Of a stretch of 64,000 nucleotides of DNA, positions 22,146 to 34,065 are shown piece by piece; position 1 is the stretch's first letter; each line of letters opens with the position of its first letter. The position numbers were made by a program, and so were the translations under genes. Location: NCBI GenBank assembly GCA_014871385.1, contig CM026426.1:67169692-67233691 (forward strand), written 5' to 3'. The notes beneath the pieces are model-generated. The model searched no databases, was not told the DNA's origin, and saw only the letters and a list, made by a program, of their open reading frames with translations. Origin of the DNA: Ceratodon purpureus (lineage: Eukaryota > Streptophyta > Bryopsida > Pseudoditrichales > Ditrichaceae).

Positions 22146-24030
22146 CTATGACACTACCGAGCTCGCGATGGCATCAACAATCTTCTCCATGGCAGCTCTA
22201 GCCAAGTCTTGAGATGTCCCCCCAGACTCTATGGCACTAGTTCTGAGTCCACCACCATGAGAGCCTGTGTCCTCGGCCACCTCACGTGGAGGGGCTTGTG
22301 TCACCTCAAGGAAGCTAAGGTCATCTGACTTTTGGGTGTTGGCAACACCATCGGCATCCCCTACTGCTGCTGGCAGCAATGCCGCGGATACCACAAGCTT
22401 AGCGGAGGTCTTAGCCACGACAAGCGGATCCAAAGCCCCCTCAACCTCTTTAGTATGAGCTTTCTTCCTGACTTCGTCTTCCTCCCCAAAGAAAGAGAAG
22501 TACGGTTAGCCGCCCTCTTGCTGCCAACAACGGATCTCTAGAAGTCTGGTACTCCCACCGCGGACTTGAGAACCTCTTGGAGGTGGTTGAGCTCCGCTTG
22601 AGCTGACACATGCAGTGGAAATCCCCATTGCCCAAGCCACCCCCACTCAAGGAGCGGCGACAACGGCTACACTTGGCGTCAAGGGGAGAAGACAACCTCA
22701 AACATGCAATGTGGGTGTGCCAAGCAGCCGCATGTCAAGGGTACACAAGCGGTGTCAACAAAGTATTGTGCACAGAAGGGGCAAGGGTCTGAAACGTGAA
22801 TAGGGAGGGCTCGAAACTTGGATGGCAGGTGCAGGAGCACACTCTTCGGCCAAATGAATGCTGTTGCCAGCTCAAGGGTCATGATCTCCACACTAAGAAC
22901 CCCGACCTCAGCCTTGGACTTCTCTATATCCCCCACCAATGCTGCGAGCTGCTTCTCCTTGTTGTCAATGCGAAGCTAGGCTTCTTGGGCAGCCTTGCTT
23001 GCATTGGCCATCTGATCACCACCAAGACAGGCCAAAGCATCTAATCGCTTCTTCTCTTCTGCGTTGCCAGCGGCCCTGGCCTTGGTGCTGGCAGCACGGT
23101 GGGCGGCCACATCCTCATAAAACCGGTTCTCGTCATCTTCCTTCTCCTTCAAGAAAGCCTTCCTTGTTCGCAATCTCCAAGAATCACCCCCCTCTGAGCC
23201 TCTTTCTTTGCAAGGACGGCATGAGCTCTTGCTTTCTTGGTCTTGGCCTAGTCCAACTTCGCCTTCGGATCCGAGGTGGATTGGTCTTCATATCTGCTAA
23301 CAGCAAGGGAAGACTTGGGCAGGCTTTCCTCCTTACTCCCTAAGGCCGCCTTCGCCTTGAGCGCGCTTCGAGTGCGACCCCTATCTCCCTCCATCTAGGC
23401 CGTCCTTTACTGCTGCTCCCGGTAACAAGGACGCCGTGGCTAGGTTGAGTGCCGACTCGGTCAATGGCCAAGGATGTGTTGCCAGCAGAGGGCTTGTAAT
23501 CGATGTGGCCAGCGAGCACGTCGATGATGGCCTCGATCTGCTCTCTCAAGGCGGGGGGTGTGAGCTTGAGAGGGTTGCGGGCAGCCCTCTTCTCACGTGC
23601 CTTCTGCAAGGACTCCGCCTTCTGTGCCCAGTTGACATCTTTGCCTAACTCAAAGGTCAGGTGACAACCTCAAAGAAAGGAGGTACCAAATGTCCCTATG
23701 TCAGGGCCTTGACCTCCATACACCTTTGCATGCTGCTTTGTGTAAGCAGCGATAGCCTAGTTGTCACTACAGTCAGCAATGTGGTGGCCCCTCCTGACCG
23801 CTCTCGCCATGTCTCCATGAACAAGGATTTCTTGCATAGCTTGTCACTGCTGAGCTCGGAGAAGGGAATCCCACTGTTGCAAAGACCGTGTCGTACTTTG
23901 CCTTCTTCCTACCAAGAAGAAAGGGAGCTATCTCCACAAGCCTGTCTTCCACATCCTGCGGTAGCAACTGGAGGTCAAAAGGGAGGTTGCACGGCGTGAG
24001 AACGCCGTCGTCCTTGCTGCGGGCAACCAT
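22146..24030 (-). pseudogene. gene Y, copy 1 (degenerate)
   Basis: Minus-strand remnant of the same gene as 41827-43779. It keeps the start MVARSKDDGVLTPCNLPFD, the block PLKLTPPALREQIEAIIDVL, a charged coiled-coil segment (EEKKRLDALACLGGDQMANA), the Cys/His cluster CPFCAQYFVDTACVPLTCGC followed by LAHPHC, and the C-terminal part LARAAMEKIVDAIASS. Several frame breaks separate these blocks. The CxxC...CxCxxxHxxC spacing is RING-like. It sits convergently with X copy 1. Confidence 0.6.
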
Positions 24031-25033
24031 GGCTGCGACACAGCACACACTTGTTAGTGACACAATGCACCGACGACTGTAACCTCACTAACTCATAAGT
24101 ATATTAAATAGGAAATAGACTCCGGAAATGCTAACCCTCTTCGCTGACAGCAAAAACTGTAGCTAAAATAATGAACTTGGCTTCTTCAGTACAATTCTTG
24201 ACAATCTGAGAATAGATACACCTTAAAAAATTAGACTCACACGTGCGACAAAAAATCTCTTATTGGCATAGATTGAGCTCAGATGGACTGGGCACCTCAA
24301 CTTAAACAAGGCTCTGATTCGATGTGCTCGTTGCTTTGTCTCTTCTGTAACTCGACTACGACCTTAGGAGATCAGCACAGCGGGAAGGACGGAGCATGAC
24401 TTCCTCTAACTACAAGGGACACAGCACAAGCTAGGGTCCTGTTCAACAACGACAACGGGCAACAAAATTGTGTTGATACAAAAGAACGCAAACTAGGAGG
24501 AGGGAAAGAGCGACATGGATGGGAGGGTGATCGAGACCGTGACCTAAACAAAAACGGGGCGCAGCCATGAACCCACGGAGGCTTCACCACGGTTGACACA
24601 AGAAATGGACTTAGGAATTTGGTAGGCATGCATTCACTGGCCAACGTCTACAGAATGGAGTATGTCTATGGGCATGCTATGCATCGAATCCCCACCGTTG
24701 AGTAGTAGGTGAACCTTGGTGGACGTCTGCGATTGCCGCTTACGAACTTCGGGAGAGAACGGAAAATTCAGCATTGACTGGATGAACAGTGCCTTGCATG
24801 GCACCGTTCCAATCCTCCCCCGTTGTGTATCGCGTTGCCTTCTTTGCTGTTCAGATATCATCGATACTGTTATCTACATCAGCGATTATGATGGTTGATC
24901 AAGGGCTTGAATGCTGGGTACAAAGTACAAGCACGCATTGAATGGCGTCCCACGGCTAAGTCATGATAGAAAAAATAGGGGACCTCTGGGAGAGCAAGAA
25001 TTGTTGGTCAGAGGAAGGGACACAGAGCCAGCG
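24031..25033. other. spacer with no clear gene
   Basis: About 1 kb between Y copy 1 and the BRCT exons. It holds one near-copy of the 13-bp palindrome (CGCTGACAGCAA near 24142). Short frames with Ser/Arg-rich products show no domain. I see no promoter element that I would defend. Confidence 0.35.
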
Positions 25034-25814
25034 ATGGGCAAGCACACGACGTTGTGCGAGCTGTTGGAAGACGACGACTACCCTCCGGAGCGAGCTCGTA
25101 AGAGATCCCGTGGGCGGAAGGGAAAACGAGATCGGAGACCATGCCCCAGTGCTGACAAAATTTGCAAGGACTTAGACGACCTCTTCAACGACTTCGTCCG
25201 GTGGCACGAGAGTTTAAACTGGTTCAGCCCAGTAGTCTTGTTTCTGGCACCGCGGTCCACTCCTCGTAAGTCTTCGCTGCCTTATTTCTGCGATTTTATT
25301 TGCTTTGTGAACTGTTAACTGAGTCGATCGTGTCTCTCGGCATGTACAATCACGACTGTCACAATGATCTCACCGTCATTGTTATTGGGGCAATGCAGGA
25401 ACCCTGACTCTTTGGAGATCGCCCGGCTTACGTTCAGGAGACTTTCACTCGAGGCGGGAATGCACGGAGCCCAGAGGTCCGATGTGTTAGACAAGAGCGT
25501 CACTCACGTCGTAGCATACTGTAACGACGGGAAGGAGATCCCTCCCAACTACATCCTGTGGAGGTACGTGACCCAAATTGACTCTCTCACATTTCTGTAA
25601 TTAGCAACGCAATGGTTAGGGCAGGCTTGCGGGACACTGATGACCTTGTCTTGTGTGTCACAGTCTCGGAGGGAGAGCCGAGCAAGACCTCGTTACCTTT
25701 AGACTTTATGCGCAGCCAAAACGGGAATTTATTAGAGTTGTATTCAAAGAGTGGGTAACGGATTGCGTGGCTACAGGGAGAGTTTTACCTGAGAGCGGCT
25801 ACAAAGCGTGTTAG
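25034..25814 (+). pseudogene. 3' exons of a BRCT gene, DNA ligase IV-like
   Basis: Three exons are visible: 25034-25265 (basic linker RARKRSRGRKGKRDRR, then SLNWFSPVVLFLAPRSTP), 25399-25563 (NPDSLEIARLTFRRLSLEAG, MHGAQRSDVLDKSVTHVVAY) and 25664-25814 (EFIRVVFKEWVTDCVATGRV, ending LPESGYKAC and TAG). The pattern 'SLEI..L.FRRL..E..MHG' then 'VTH(L/V)V' then 'W..D....G..LPE..Y' is that of the second C-terminal BRCT repeat of plant DNA ligase IV, and the basic linker before it fits too. Exons 2 and 3 join in phase; exons 1 and 2 are one base off. The catalytic ligase domains are not in the window, so this is an isolated 3' fragment, perhaps carried or duplicated by the flanking transposons. Another BRCT protein is possible. 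Confidence 0.48.
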
Positions 25815-27181
25815 CTTGATTTAAGAGGATAGGAAAACAAATTCGGTTCACAAGGCAATTTTGGGAAGGGTTTAGGATTTTTAGGGTTTGCAGTTTAGGA
25901 TTTCTAGGAAATAGAGGGGGCAGGTGAATCAGTCCATGGAGATTTGACAAAAGGAGAACGAGTGTGCCTGGCATTTCTGGAGCACATACGAGCAACAGCG
26001 ATTCAGTCTCGGATTCACATCGGAGATAGGACGACCAAAGTGATTTTGTTTGGAAAATTGGGCATGACGTGCAGGCGTTTTAGAAATTTAGTAAGGGAAC
26101 CAGCCGTTGCCAACATGTTCGCATACAAGATAGAAATGATGTACATGGACTTGGAGGTCCAACTTGTACCGCGTCATTGAACCCAGGTATGTCTCTCTCC
26201 CCACAATGCACACAAACTCAGAGTCCTGGACATGGCCATGTTCGTCTTCGTAAATACACTCACAGGAACCATAGGCTGCTCCTTTTCAGTTGAGTGCCAT
26301 GCCGAACCCCCTCATGATGAATGTAATGTCCTCGTGTAGCACTTGTGGACTCACAATTTTGTGTCGCGTTTGCTGGGAGTTGAGCCTCTCATCATGCTCT
26401 GTACAGGTTCTAGATGTGCAACGCCACAGACAACAACATCCACCGGTTTACCATCTTGGCCGTGGAGTACGGAGCATTGCTGAACTGAAAATGCGTCGCC
26501 CCAAATTAGGAGCCGCTTTCCATATCGAACGGAATGTGGCAAACTGAATGGGAGTCATGGAGTATCCCCGCGCATGCAGGAGATGCGACGGTGGTTGGAT
26601 TTTGGGGGGTTACATGATCGCACGTCACCATCGGCGGTACGGTAGAGATCCGTTTCTATCGCATCCGGTTTTGGTGAGCCATGTTCAAAACCCTGAGTCG
26701 ATTACTATGCTTGGTGATCTTATTTGCGGTGCATAGTCCAGTACACTTTTTGAGCTTTGGTCCCCTTCATCGACATGACGGGGTACCTAAGTGAGAGGAC
26801 TCTGGCTTAATAGTGTTCATATTCTTTTTATTTCAGCCACAATTTGCCTCAGTATGTAGCATGTTAGGGGGTGAGCAGATGCAATTGCGTTTGGACTCGA
26901 ACTGGGACTCCACACAGCTTCTTGCCTGGGTCACACAGAGTTGACCTTCCCCGTAGACCACTCCCGAATTTGCTTCCTATCTGATTTCTCCAGCTCACAT
27001 ATTTCTGTGCTGTCTTCCATGCGAAGACGGGTATCCAGATGTTATGCTTTTAATGATCATGCCCTGGGCCTGATCTGTTGATGTCGGCCACGTTGTTTCG
27101 CTGCGTATCAATTTTAAGTGCTCTAGGAGACTGAATGGGCTTCATTTGTACACAGTAGGGGGTTTGACGTATTGAGAGCGT
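25815..27181. other. spacer with an unrecognised short frame
   Basis: A plus-strand open frame at about 25944-26180 (TKGERVCLAFLEHIRATAIQ, MTCRRFRNLVREPAVANMFA) looks codon-like but has no family I know. The remainder to 27181 shows broken frames and may be the 5' part of the CACTA element. I could not identify its terminal inverted repeat. Confidence 0.3.
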
Positions 27182-27520
27182 GTGCAAACAGCGGTTCTGT
27201 CAGTATGGTGTTGTGCAAGCCTAGTTCTCACTCACCTCATGTGTCGTGCAGAGTGTCGATGGACGCAGATTGCGAGGACCGGTCATAACGCGGAACTGGA
27301 TGCTTTGGATCCCGGATCTTCTGATATTGAAGACGACGAGAGCTCTACCCAATCTGAAAGCAGTGGCTCACTCGGGGAGGGAGATGGAGTGCGTGCACGC
27401 CGCATGGCGTATGATGCCTACGGAAGGGCTGACGAGCTACATCGTGAGGCTGCCTGGAACGCGGGGGGGGGGGGGGGGGGGGACATATCGGGAAGAGGCA
27501 GATGAAGCAGGGGGGACAAC

Positions 27521-28630
27521 ATGGTAGACTTTGACAATTTATTAAGAGAATGCGTCGAACCCGTGTACGCTGATTCCCGCGAGAGCAGAATGCAGTCTAG
27601 GATCGTTCTCATGACTCTGGCGTCTGTATACTCTGACTCAGGAGTTTCGGGCGCCTTTCTAACAGCATTGCTAACCTATTTGGCTGGGACTTTCTTGCCG
27701 GTTGCGAATAGTCTACCAAGGAATACTTACGAATTAAAGTCAATGATTTTGCGACCGGGGCTCGAGCACAAACGGATTCATTCCTGTCATAATGGGCATG
27801 TACTTTACAAGGGAGCAGTGAATGGCAAACTCCAGCAGTGTCCGCGATGCGAGCACCCTCGCTACGTCCCGGGTTCAACGACTGTGTCCTTCGTAGTGAC
27901 CCGATATTTTCCTCCGATCCCAAAACTTATACGACTTTATAAGTGTCCCAAAGTCGCTGCTCTTCTAAATCACTTTGACGGAGTTACCAAAGGAGCAAGG
28001 GTCATGCGATCCGTCGTCGACTGTTTCCAGTGGCAGGAAGTATCCCGGCTTTACCCTGCATTTTGGGACCTCGGAAGTAGCCTCGGTCTTGGTCTAGTCG
28101 CAGATGGCTTGTGCCCACATGGCAAACATAGCTCAAAACACTCAGCTTGGATTATTCTTCTGGCCATCTATAACTTCCTAGGGTGGTTGTGTACGAAAAA
28201 ATTCTTTCTAAACCTCTATATTCTCATTCTTGGGCCAAAGGCGCCCACCTCCGAGACTATTGACAACTATTTAAAGCCCCTGGTCCGCAATTTACTGCAA
28301 CTCTGGGAGGGAGTCCCTACCGTGAATATGAGCAAGCCCGTTCCAAACCGTGACTTCACTTTGAGGGCCGTGCTTTTGTGGACCGTCCACGACTTCCCGG
28401 CGCTAGGACTTATTGCAGGCTAAACAATGAAGTGTTACACGGCTTGTTTAGTCTGCGGTGGAGACACCTTCGCAGAGCACTCTAGCTGCTTGAAGACGAT
28501 ATTTTACCTGGGGAGCTGGAGATTTCTGCCGGAGGGACACAGATTTCAACGGACACAAGCCGCTTTTAACAACAGCGCAGAGCATGGTCATTTTCCGCCA
28601 CGACGCTTAGGCCAGGAAATCATGGACTAG
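27521..28630 (+). pseudogene. Transposase_21 core of the CACTA transposase
   Basis: Recognisable family blocks in order: NTYELKSMILRPGLEHKRIH, then HNGHVLYKGAVNG and QQCPRCEHPRYV, then VTRYFPPIPKLIRLYKCPKV, LGLGLVADGLCPHG, KHSAWIILLAIYNFLGWLC, LNLYILILGPKAP, and FTLRAVLLWTVHDFPALG. The last block normally continues with Ser-Gly-Trp-Ser; here a TAA replaces the Trp codon at about 28422, then the zinc-binding KCYTACLVCGGDT follows. The Asp residues of LVADG and VHDFPA are retained. Confidence 0.75.
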
Positions 28631-29646
28631 GGACGGCAACGTGCGCAATGGTTGAGGAATGGCAAGCAGGAGGATACCGACGAAGACCCTGACAAGGTCC
28701 ATGGCGTGAAACGTTTGAGTGTCCTCTTTGCGCTCCCCAACAAGAAGGTGCGTAAATACCCCGAGAACCTTCTTCTCATTTCTGATCTGGTGAACACGCC
28801 GAGTTTCTATGCTGCAAGTGCTGACAAATGTGGGTGCACATTTTTGGTACTCTGTACGTTTATATAGCGGATTTTTTTTTTAAAGTGAACTTCTGTGGTT
28901 TATTATCGTACATTGTTTTTAATTGTTCAGGACGTCGCAGAAATTGTTATCGTGGCACTATTGGAGACATCCTGAACATTCTCCTCTTGTTCAGAATAAG
29001 ATGAGCAGCGAGGACTCGTTACTGGACGTCCCCTCTTCACATACAGTGATAGCTTAGAAAAGTAGGTAGTACATTTTTAGTATGGTTTAATTCTTAAGAT
29101 CTCTTCTCTCGAAACCACTTACAATAACTGCGTCTCATCTTGACAATGGAAGCCTCTCAGGTCCGGTTTTTAGGCGTTTTATTTATAGCGTACGTGCCCA
29201 CGGTGGTTCTGTATGGTCACCACCGTAGCATGTCCTTCAGTGCCCACTTTGTTGGTCCTTACTGACAAGTCAGTGTCCATGCGAAGTCCACGACGACGAT
29301 GAACTGATTTACGGTGCCTCAGTGATCTAAATTTGACATCTAAGCCAGGCTACGTATTTTAAGTTAGGTTGTGCAGTTTATTTCAAGTAGGTTCGACTGT
29401 GTGAATAGTTGGAATTTATCTAGTTTCATACTAATTGAACTCCGAAAATTCCACTTCTTCCGGCCCAACGCAAAGAGTGTAAGCTTCGGGTCCATTGTTA
29501 GGACTTCTGCTCTGAACTAAATCTCAACTTTCCTGCCCACTCTCTCTTTAACCACGAGATCGCTCTTTGAATTTGCTTCAGGTGTTTTGTATCATCTGTA
29601 AAGTCGTAGACAGTTACATGACCTTGTTTCTGACATTTCTGCTCTG

Positions 29647-30125
29647 TTGTTGTGCCAGGAGCTCCCGGTGCAAAACCTAGTAGACGTCATGCAGGTTGAA
29701 AAAAACGTTGCGGAGAATATACTGAAGACATTATTCGGAGAGAAGGATGGCCCTAGAGTACGGGTTGATCTTGAACAGAAGAATATTAGACGCCACCTAT
29801 GGCTGCGTCGTGTTCCAGAACAGCAACAGCGTGCATTTATGCGTGACGCTACTTACGTTCTGACAAAGGCACAACGTCAGATCTTCTTGAACACTCTTAA
29901 GGATATAAGGCTGCCGTCACACTATTCTAGTGCCATCCACACCAAAATCTCAAAGGATAAGCTTTCTTGCTTGAAATCCCACGACTTCCATGTCCTTCTC
30001 CAGGATTAGATGCCACTGTGCATGCGCAATTGTGGTTGCCCACACTTGACGGCTGTGGTTGTTCGTGTTTTCTGGATGTTTAAAAAAATATGCTCCAAAA
30101 TTGTTGACTGTGAGGAGAGAGTCCC
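29647..30125 (+). pseudogene. 5' part of the DUF4218 region of the CACTA transposase
   Basis: The frame contains LVDVMQVEKNVAENILKTLF, DLEQKNIRRHLWL, FLNTLKDIRLPSHYSS and LSCLKSHDFHVLLQD, the classic end of Transposase_21 leading into DUF4218. Just after it come a TAG and CMRNCGCPHLTAVVVRVFWM, then the nested element starts. The missing rest of the domain resumes at 34066 with FFSEYAETLCLLEKEMPPLF. Confidence 0.72.
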
Positions 30126-30154
30126 CACTACAACAAATCCAGCCCAATGTGACT
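30126..30154 (+). repeat. left terminal inverted repeat of nested element
   Basis: Begins CACTACAACAAATCC and continues AGCCCAATGTGACT. It matches the complement of 34037-34065 except for one base (A versus G in the AATGTG/AGTGTG step). The CACTA start is diagnostic for the En/Spm superfamily. Confidence 0.85.
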
Positions 30155-33154
30155 AGATGTAAACCGGCCCATGTGACCGCGTAGTCACATCAGTCATTAG
30201 TTTAGTCAATTTACATCAGTCATAACAAGGTCCAGTCACGGACTAGTCATGTACCCAGTCATTTTTTTGAGGACCTAGGTGGGAACGTCTTCAAGAACGA
30301 AACATATGTTCCCCTGCGTTGTTCCTATAGTCATGCATTGAGTGCTTACTATCTGGAGTCATACTAACATAGTCATATGGTATTGGTATTTGATTTCTGT
30401 ATGACTTAGTGTTGTCATAGAGCTTGTTCGGGTGACTACATGTAGTCATGTAGTCCTTAACTTGACTAGTAGTAGTTGTATGTTTCAATTAAATGATTTT
30501 GAAGTTATCTAAGTCATTGACTCAATTGGTGAGTGCTGTAAAATTAGTGTAGGTCCATAATCTTTATTTACATAATATCTAACTTCCCTAATCAACATTA
30601 GCGTATTTGCACGCAAACATTTTGGGATGTCATTTTAGTAATACTTGTAAATACAACTTCAAGAATTTGCAACTAATTGCAATGGAGTTCGAAATCATGA
30701 TTCCACTTGTTCTATTCTTCTACTTGATTTGAAAGTTGCACAAAAAATTCTTGTATGCTTAACTTTGCTATAGATTTCAAGAGTTGACGAAGAAGTCATT
30801 ATTGATTGCCTTACCATACTTTTTGAAATGTGAAAGTGATTGCAAAATAACGTAGTCATGTGGAGAGTTTTCTTTATTAAAATTGGTAATGATTGCAAAA
30901 CAACATAGTCATCTAGTAAAAATCAAAAAATTATGAAGACAGACAAATGAAATTAGAATCAATTAGTTTTTACAATATTTTGTTATTTCTAGGTCACTGT
31001 TACTAATTTTTTGAGTTTCAACTTTTCAAGAAATATATATAGTTTTTATTTCAATTTCCATCAACAAGTAATGAATTGACATAATGTTTGTTATTTTAGT
31101 GATCACTTTGAACTTTTTTAATTGATTTAATTTTAAATTCATGTGCTTGATTTCAAGATATTTCATCATTTTATCTAATTTAATTTCATGATTTTCCAAC
31201 ATATAGGCTATAATATTCTTTTTTTAATTTGTCATTTATATTTGGAATTATTTTTTGGCAAAGCTCCGACTAAGGTACCGTAGTTTACTAGTAGCTTTTG
31301 CAATGTTTTGCCTAAAAATTAATTGAAGTGCAAGACGTGGTTAGGCAATTCAAAAAATAATATCTCAAAGTTGGATAATTCTAACTTATATTTTACAATG
31401 CACTCTTCAAAACCATCACATTCCATTATCAACACTATAACTAAATTAATTTAATTTTGGGAAAAACAGAGGAAAGAAATTCCAGAAAATTTAGGCAGAT
31501 TTGTAAATAATTATTTTTTGCCTAAATTGCTAGTAACCTACGGTATGCATTATGCATTACCCCACACAGTTACTTTGAATGGTGGTGCTGTGAATGAGAG
31601 CTTAAAGTTCTACTAACTTACTACCTCCTTCCTTCACTAAAGTCATCCATCAAACCATCATCCTCCCATCTTGGCACCCAACAAGTCAATCCTCAAGTAC
31701 CCTTAAACCTTGACCTCACTTCATTGCAATTTTTCTCTCTCCTCCTCTTGTCATTCTCCTTCTGATTTGTAAATAATTATCTTTTGCCATAGCCATGCGG
31801 AATCACCTCAAGCAGCACACTCCGGAGTAGGAAGAAGATGGTATGCAAATGAGAGGTTGAAGCTCTGTCTATGCAAGCTACTACTTTGTAAGCTCTCTTT
31901 TCCACTTCGTCACTTCTGTATTTTGCACCTTGGTGAAGTTTAGGGTAAAGCCATTCATCAAACCATCTATCTGTTCATTTTAAGTGATCTTTAGCTCATT
32001 TTGATTATATGCTTTGCTTTTTTGTTTTTGAGAAATGTGATGAATTGCTAGGATTTGGTCATTTGATGTGAAGACCCAGCTGTTGATTTTTGTTTGAGTT
32101 TTTGCAATGAGATGAATTTGGGCTTTCATTTGTCTTTGGAAATGACTCTCTCGGAATATAGGACTGTAGGAGAAATGGGTTTCTAAATTTAATCCAAGAA
32201 ACATTGTTTTGGTTAAATGTTGGACTTCAATGATGAGACGGTTTGAAGTGGATTCAGGTTTTGAGTGGAAGCTTAATGCTGCTCTATCTGGTACATGCTT
32301 ATGGTGTTGAATGCAAGTTGTTTTGTTTCATCAAATTGCGTAGGGCAGAGTGATGATTGTTGGGTGGTTTAGTAATCTAGAATGCATGAGTTGCAGGTCA
32401 TTATTCTTCTCAACTAGCATCACGGTGGCGGTGGCACTCGCACCTGCTGGTGTTGCCACGGCCATCACAACAATCTCAAGTACAAGCCCCTGCTCTCTGC
32501 AGTGAAGCTCAGGATATGGACATATGTGATTTACGTTATCTAGTCTGGGGTGAATGGTGTCTGAATTCTTGATGCACTTAATTGGTTTGTTCGTTCAATT
32601 TCGATGCATATCTTTGCTGTGTTTGTTATGAAGCTAATGAAGTCGCTTTTATTCGTATTTATTTGTCATTGAATAAGATGATAGTATTATCGAATGATTT
32701 GGTGTGTTCTTTGATGAGAGGCAATAGGAAGCCTTTGGGAATGACAAACAACACTCTCTCCATTACTTATGTTTTCAATTCCAACAGGCTGTACAACGTG
32801 AAGAGATTAAAGTGTTCAGTTACAAGCCGGATTGTATGAATCTATTGTACTCCTCGTGTTGTAATGTCCGAGTTCCTTATTCATCTTACGGACTTGGTGA
32901 GGATTCTGTGACTTTTGAGTTGTGAGACGGAAGGTTTTTGAATGGTTTTGAAATGGTCCCCAGAGATGATGAAATTGTTGACATTTTAGTCTACTGTGAT
33001 TTAGCTCCATTGCACTCTGGAGGTTTTGCATCGATTTTGGGAGCAGTCACCAGGTCTCGACAGCTGTGACATTGCTTGGGGCCGATGGATCATTTGGCTC
33101 TGCATGTACATCGCTTGAAGCCCGAGGTTGGTATCGAAGGAGGTCAAAAAGAAG

Positions 33155-33283
33155 ATGCGAATGCTTTGGTTCATTAGTAGCAAATGTAGAGAGTGCTGCG
33201 CTTGCAATGGAATGGTGACGAGTTGCGGAGCAGTTGATGCTTGTCACCAGTGTCGCACTTGCATATGTGGCCGATTCAAGTGA
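33155..33283 (+). CDS. small Cys-rich open frame inside the nested element
   Basis: An ATG at 33155 opens a 42-residue frame with 9 cysteines in its last 33 residues: KCRECCACNGMVTSCGAVD then ACHQCRTCICGRFK, ending at TGA 33281-33283. The CxxCCxC and CxxCxxCxC spacing looks metal-binding. A donor-like CAA|GTGAGT overlaps its end, so it may instead be an exon. It could be a captured host fragment or chance; no family recognised. Confidence 0.25.
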   Translation: MRMLWFISSKCRECCACNGMVTSCGAVDACHQCRTCICGRFK

Positions 33284-34036
33284 GTGGCAAACGTTTAAAT
33301 TAGAGTACGGACAGTCAAGTTCTAGTCATAGAAACACTGATTTAAGATTGAAATTTGACTCTCGGTAGTGAAAGAAACAAATATATAAGGACTCCACATA
33401 GTCATCAGATGATATAGATGATATAGGTGACTATCTGTAGTGAATTATATATGACTCTATAGAGTCGTATTATCTCAAGTCTATGTATGACGGAATATAG
33501 TCACAACCACATCACTATTTTGAAACTATTTCAGTATTTGTGACTATGGGTAGTCACCATATCAAATAAAAACTATTTCAGTATTTGTGACTATGGGTAG
33601 TCAATTAGATGTGACTCAAATGAGTCGTATTTTCTTTACTCAATGTATGACTAAGTAAGTCACCATCACACTACTATGCATAGTGATAAAACCATTTATG
33701 TGTTGATTGATACATTACTACAATTAGTCATGCCAATCAAAATATATTTTCGTATTGGTGACTCTGTAGAGTCATATATTGTTGACTATACGTAGTCGTC
33801 TATACAATAGTGGTGACTAAGTATAGTCAACAGTAGATGACTCTACAGAGTCATATTCTCCCAAGTCCCAGAGCAGGTCTCTACTTGAGGTCCCAAAACA
33901 CCATGGGAACGTAGTATCAGGAACAAAAAATGTCTGATGTGACCGCTAGTTAGATTGTCCGAAGCGACTGACTCAAAATGACTAGACACAGTATAAGTCA
34001 CATTTTGGTTTATGCCCTATTCCCGTCATAAAACCC

Positions 34037-34065
34037 AGTCACACTGGGCTGGATTTGTTGTAGTG
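34037..34065 (-). repeat. right terminal inverted repeat of nested element
   Basis: Mirror of the left end: AGTCACACTGGGCTGG then ATTTGTTGTAGTG. The transposase reading frame of the older element resumes immediately after it. Confidence 0.85.

Larger units (their letters stand above)
30126..34065. mobile_element. nested CACTA-like element with intact terminal inverted repeats
   Basis: The left end reads CACTACAACAAATCCAGCCC and the right end is its mirror, GGGCTGGATTTGTTGTAGTG. The inverted repeats extend over about 29 bp with one mismatch. Flanking bases are CCC on the left and CCT on the right, an imperfect 3-bp target duplication. Subterminal zones (30140-30540 and 33300-34030) are packed with AGTCA/TGACT words, many as mirrored pairs such as GACTATGGGTAGTC, as expected of CACTA subterminal repeats. 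No transposase domain is seen inside, so the element is probably non-autonomous. It sits within the DUF4218 coding region of an older CACTA transposase. Confidence 0.8.

Noticed and set aside
27466-27481. Glycine-rich peptide coded by the G run
   Set aside because: It is a homopolymer slip site in a decayed transposase, not a real domain.
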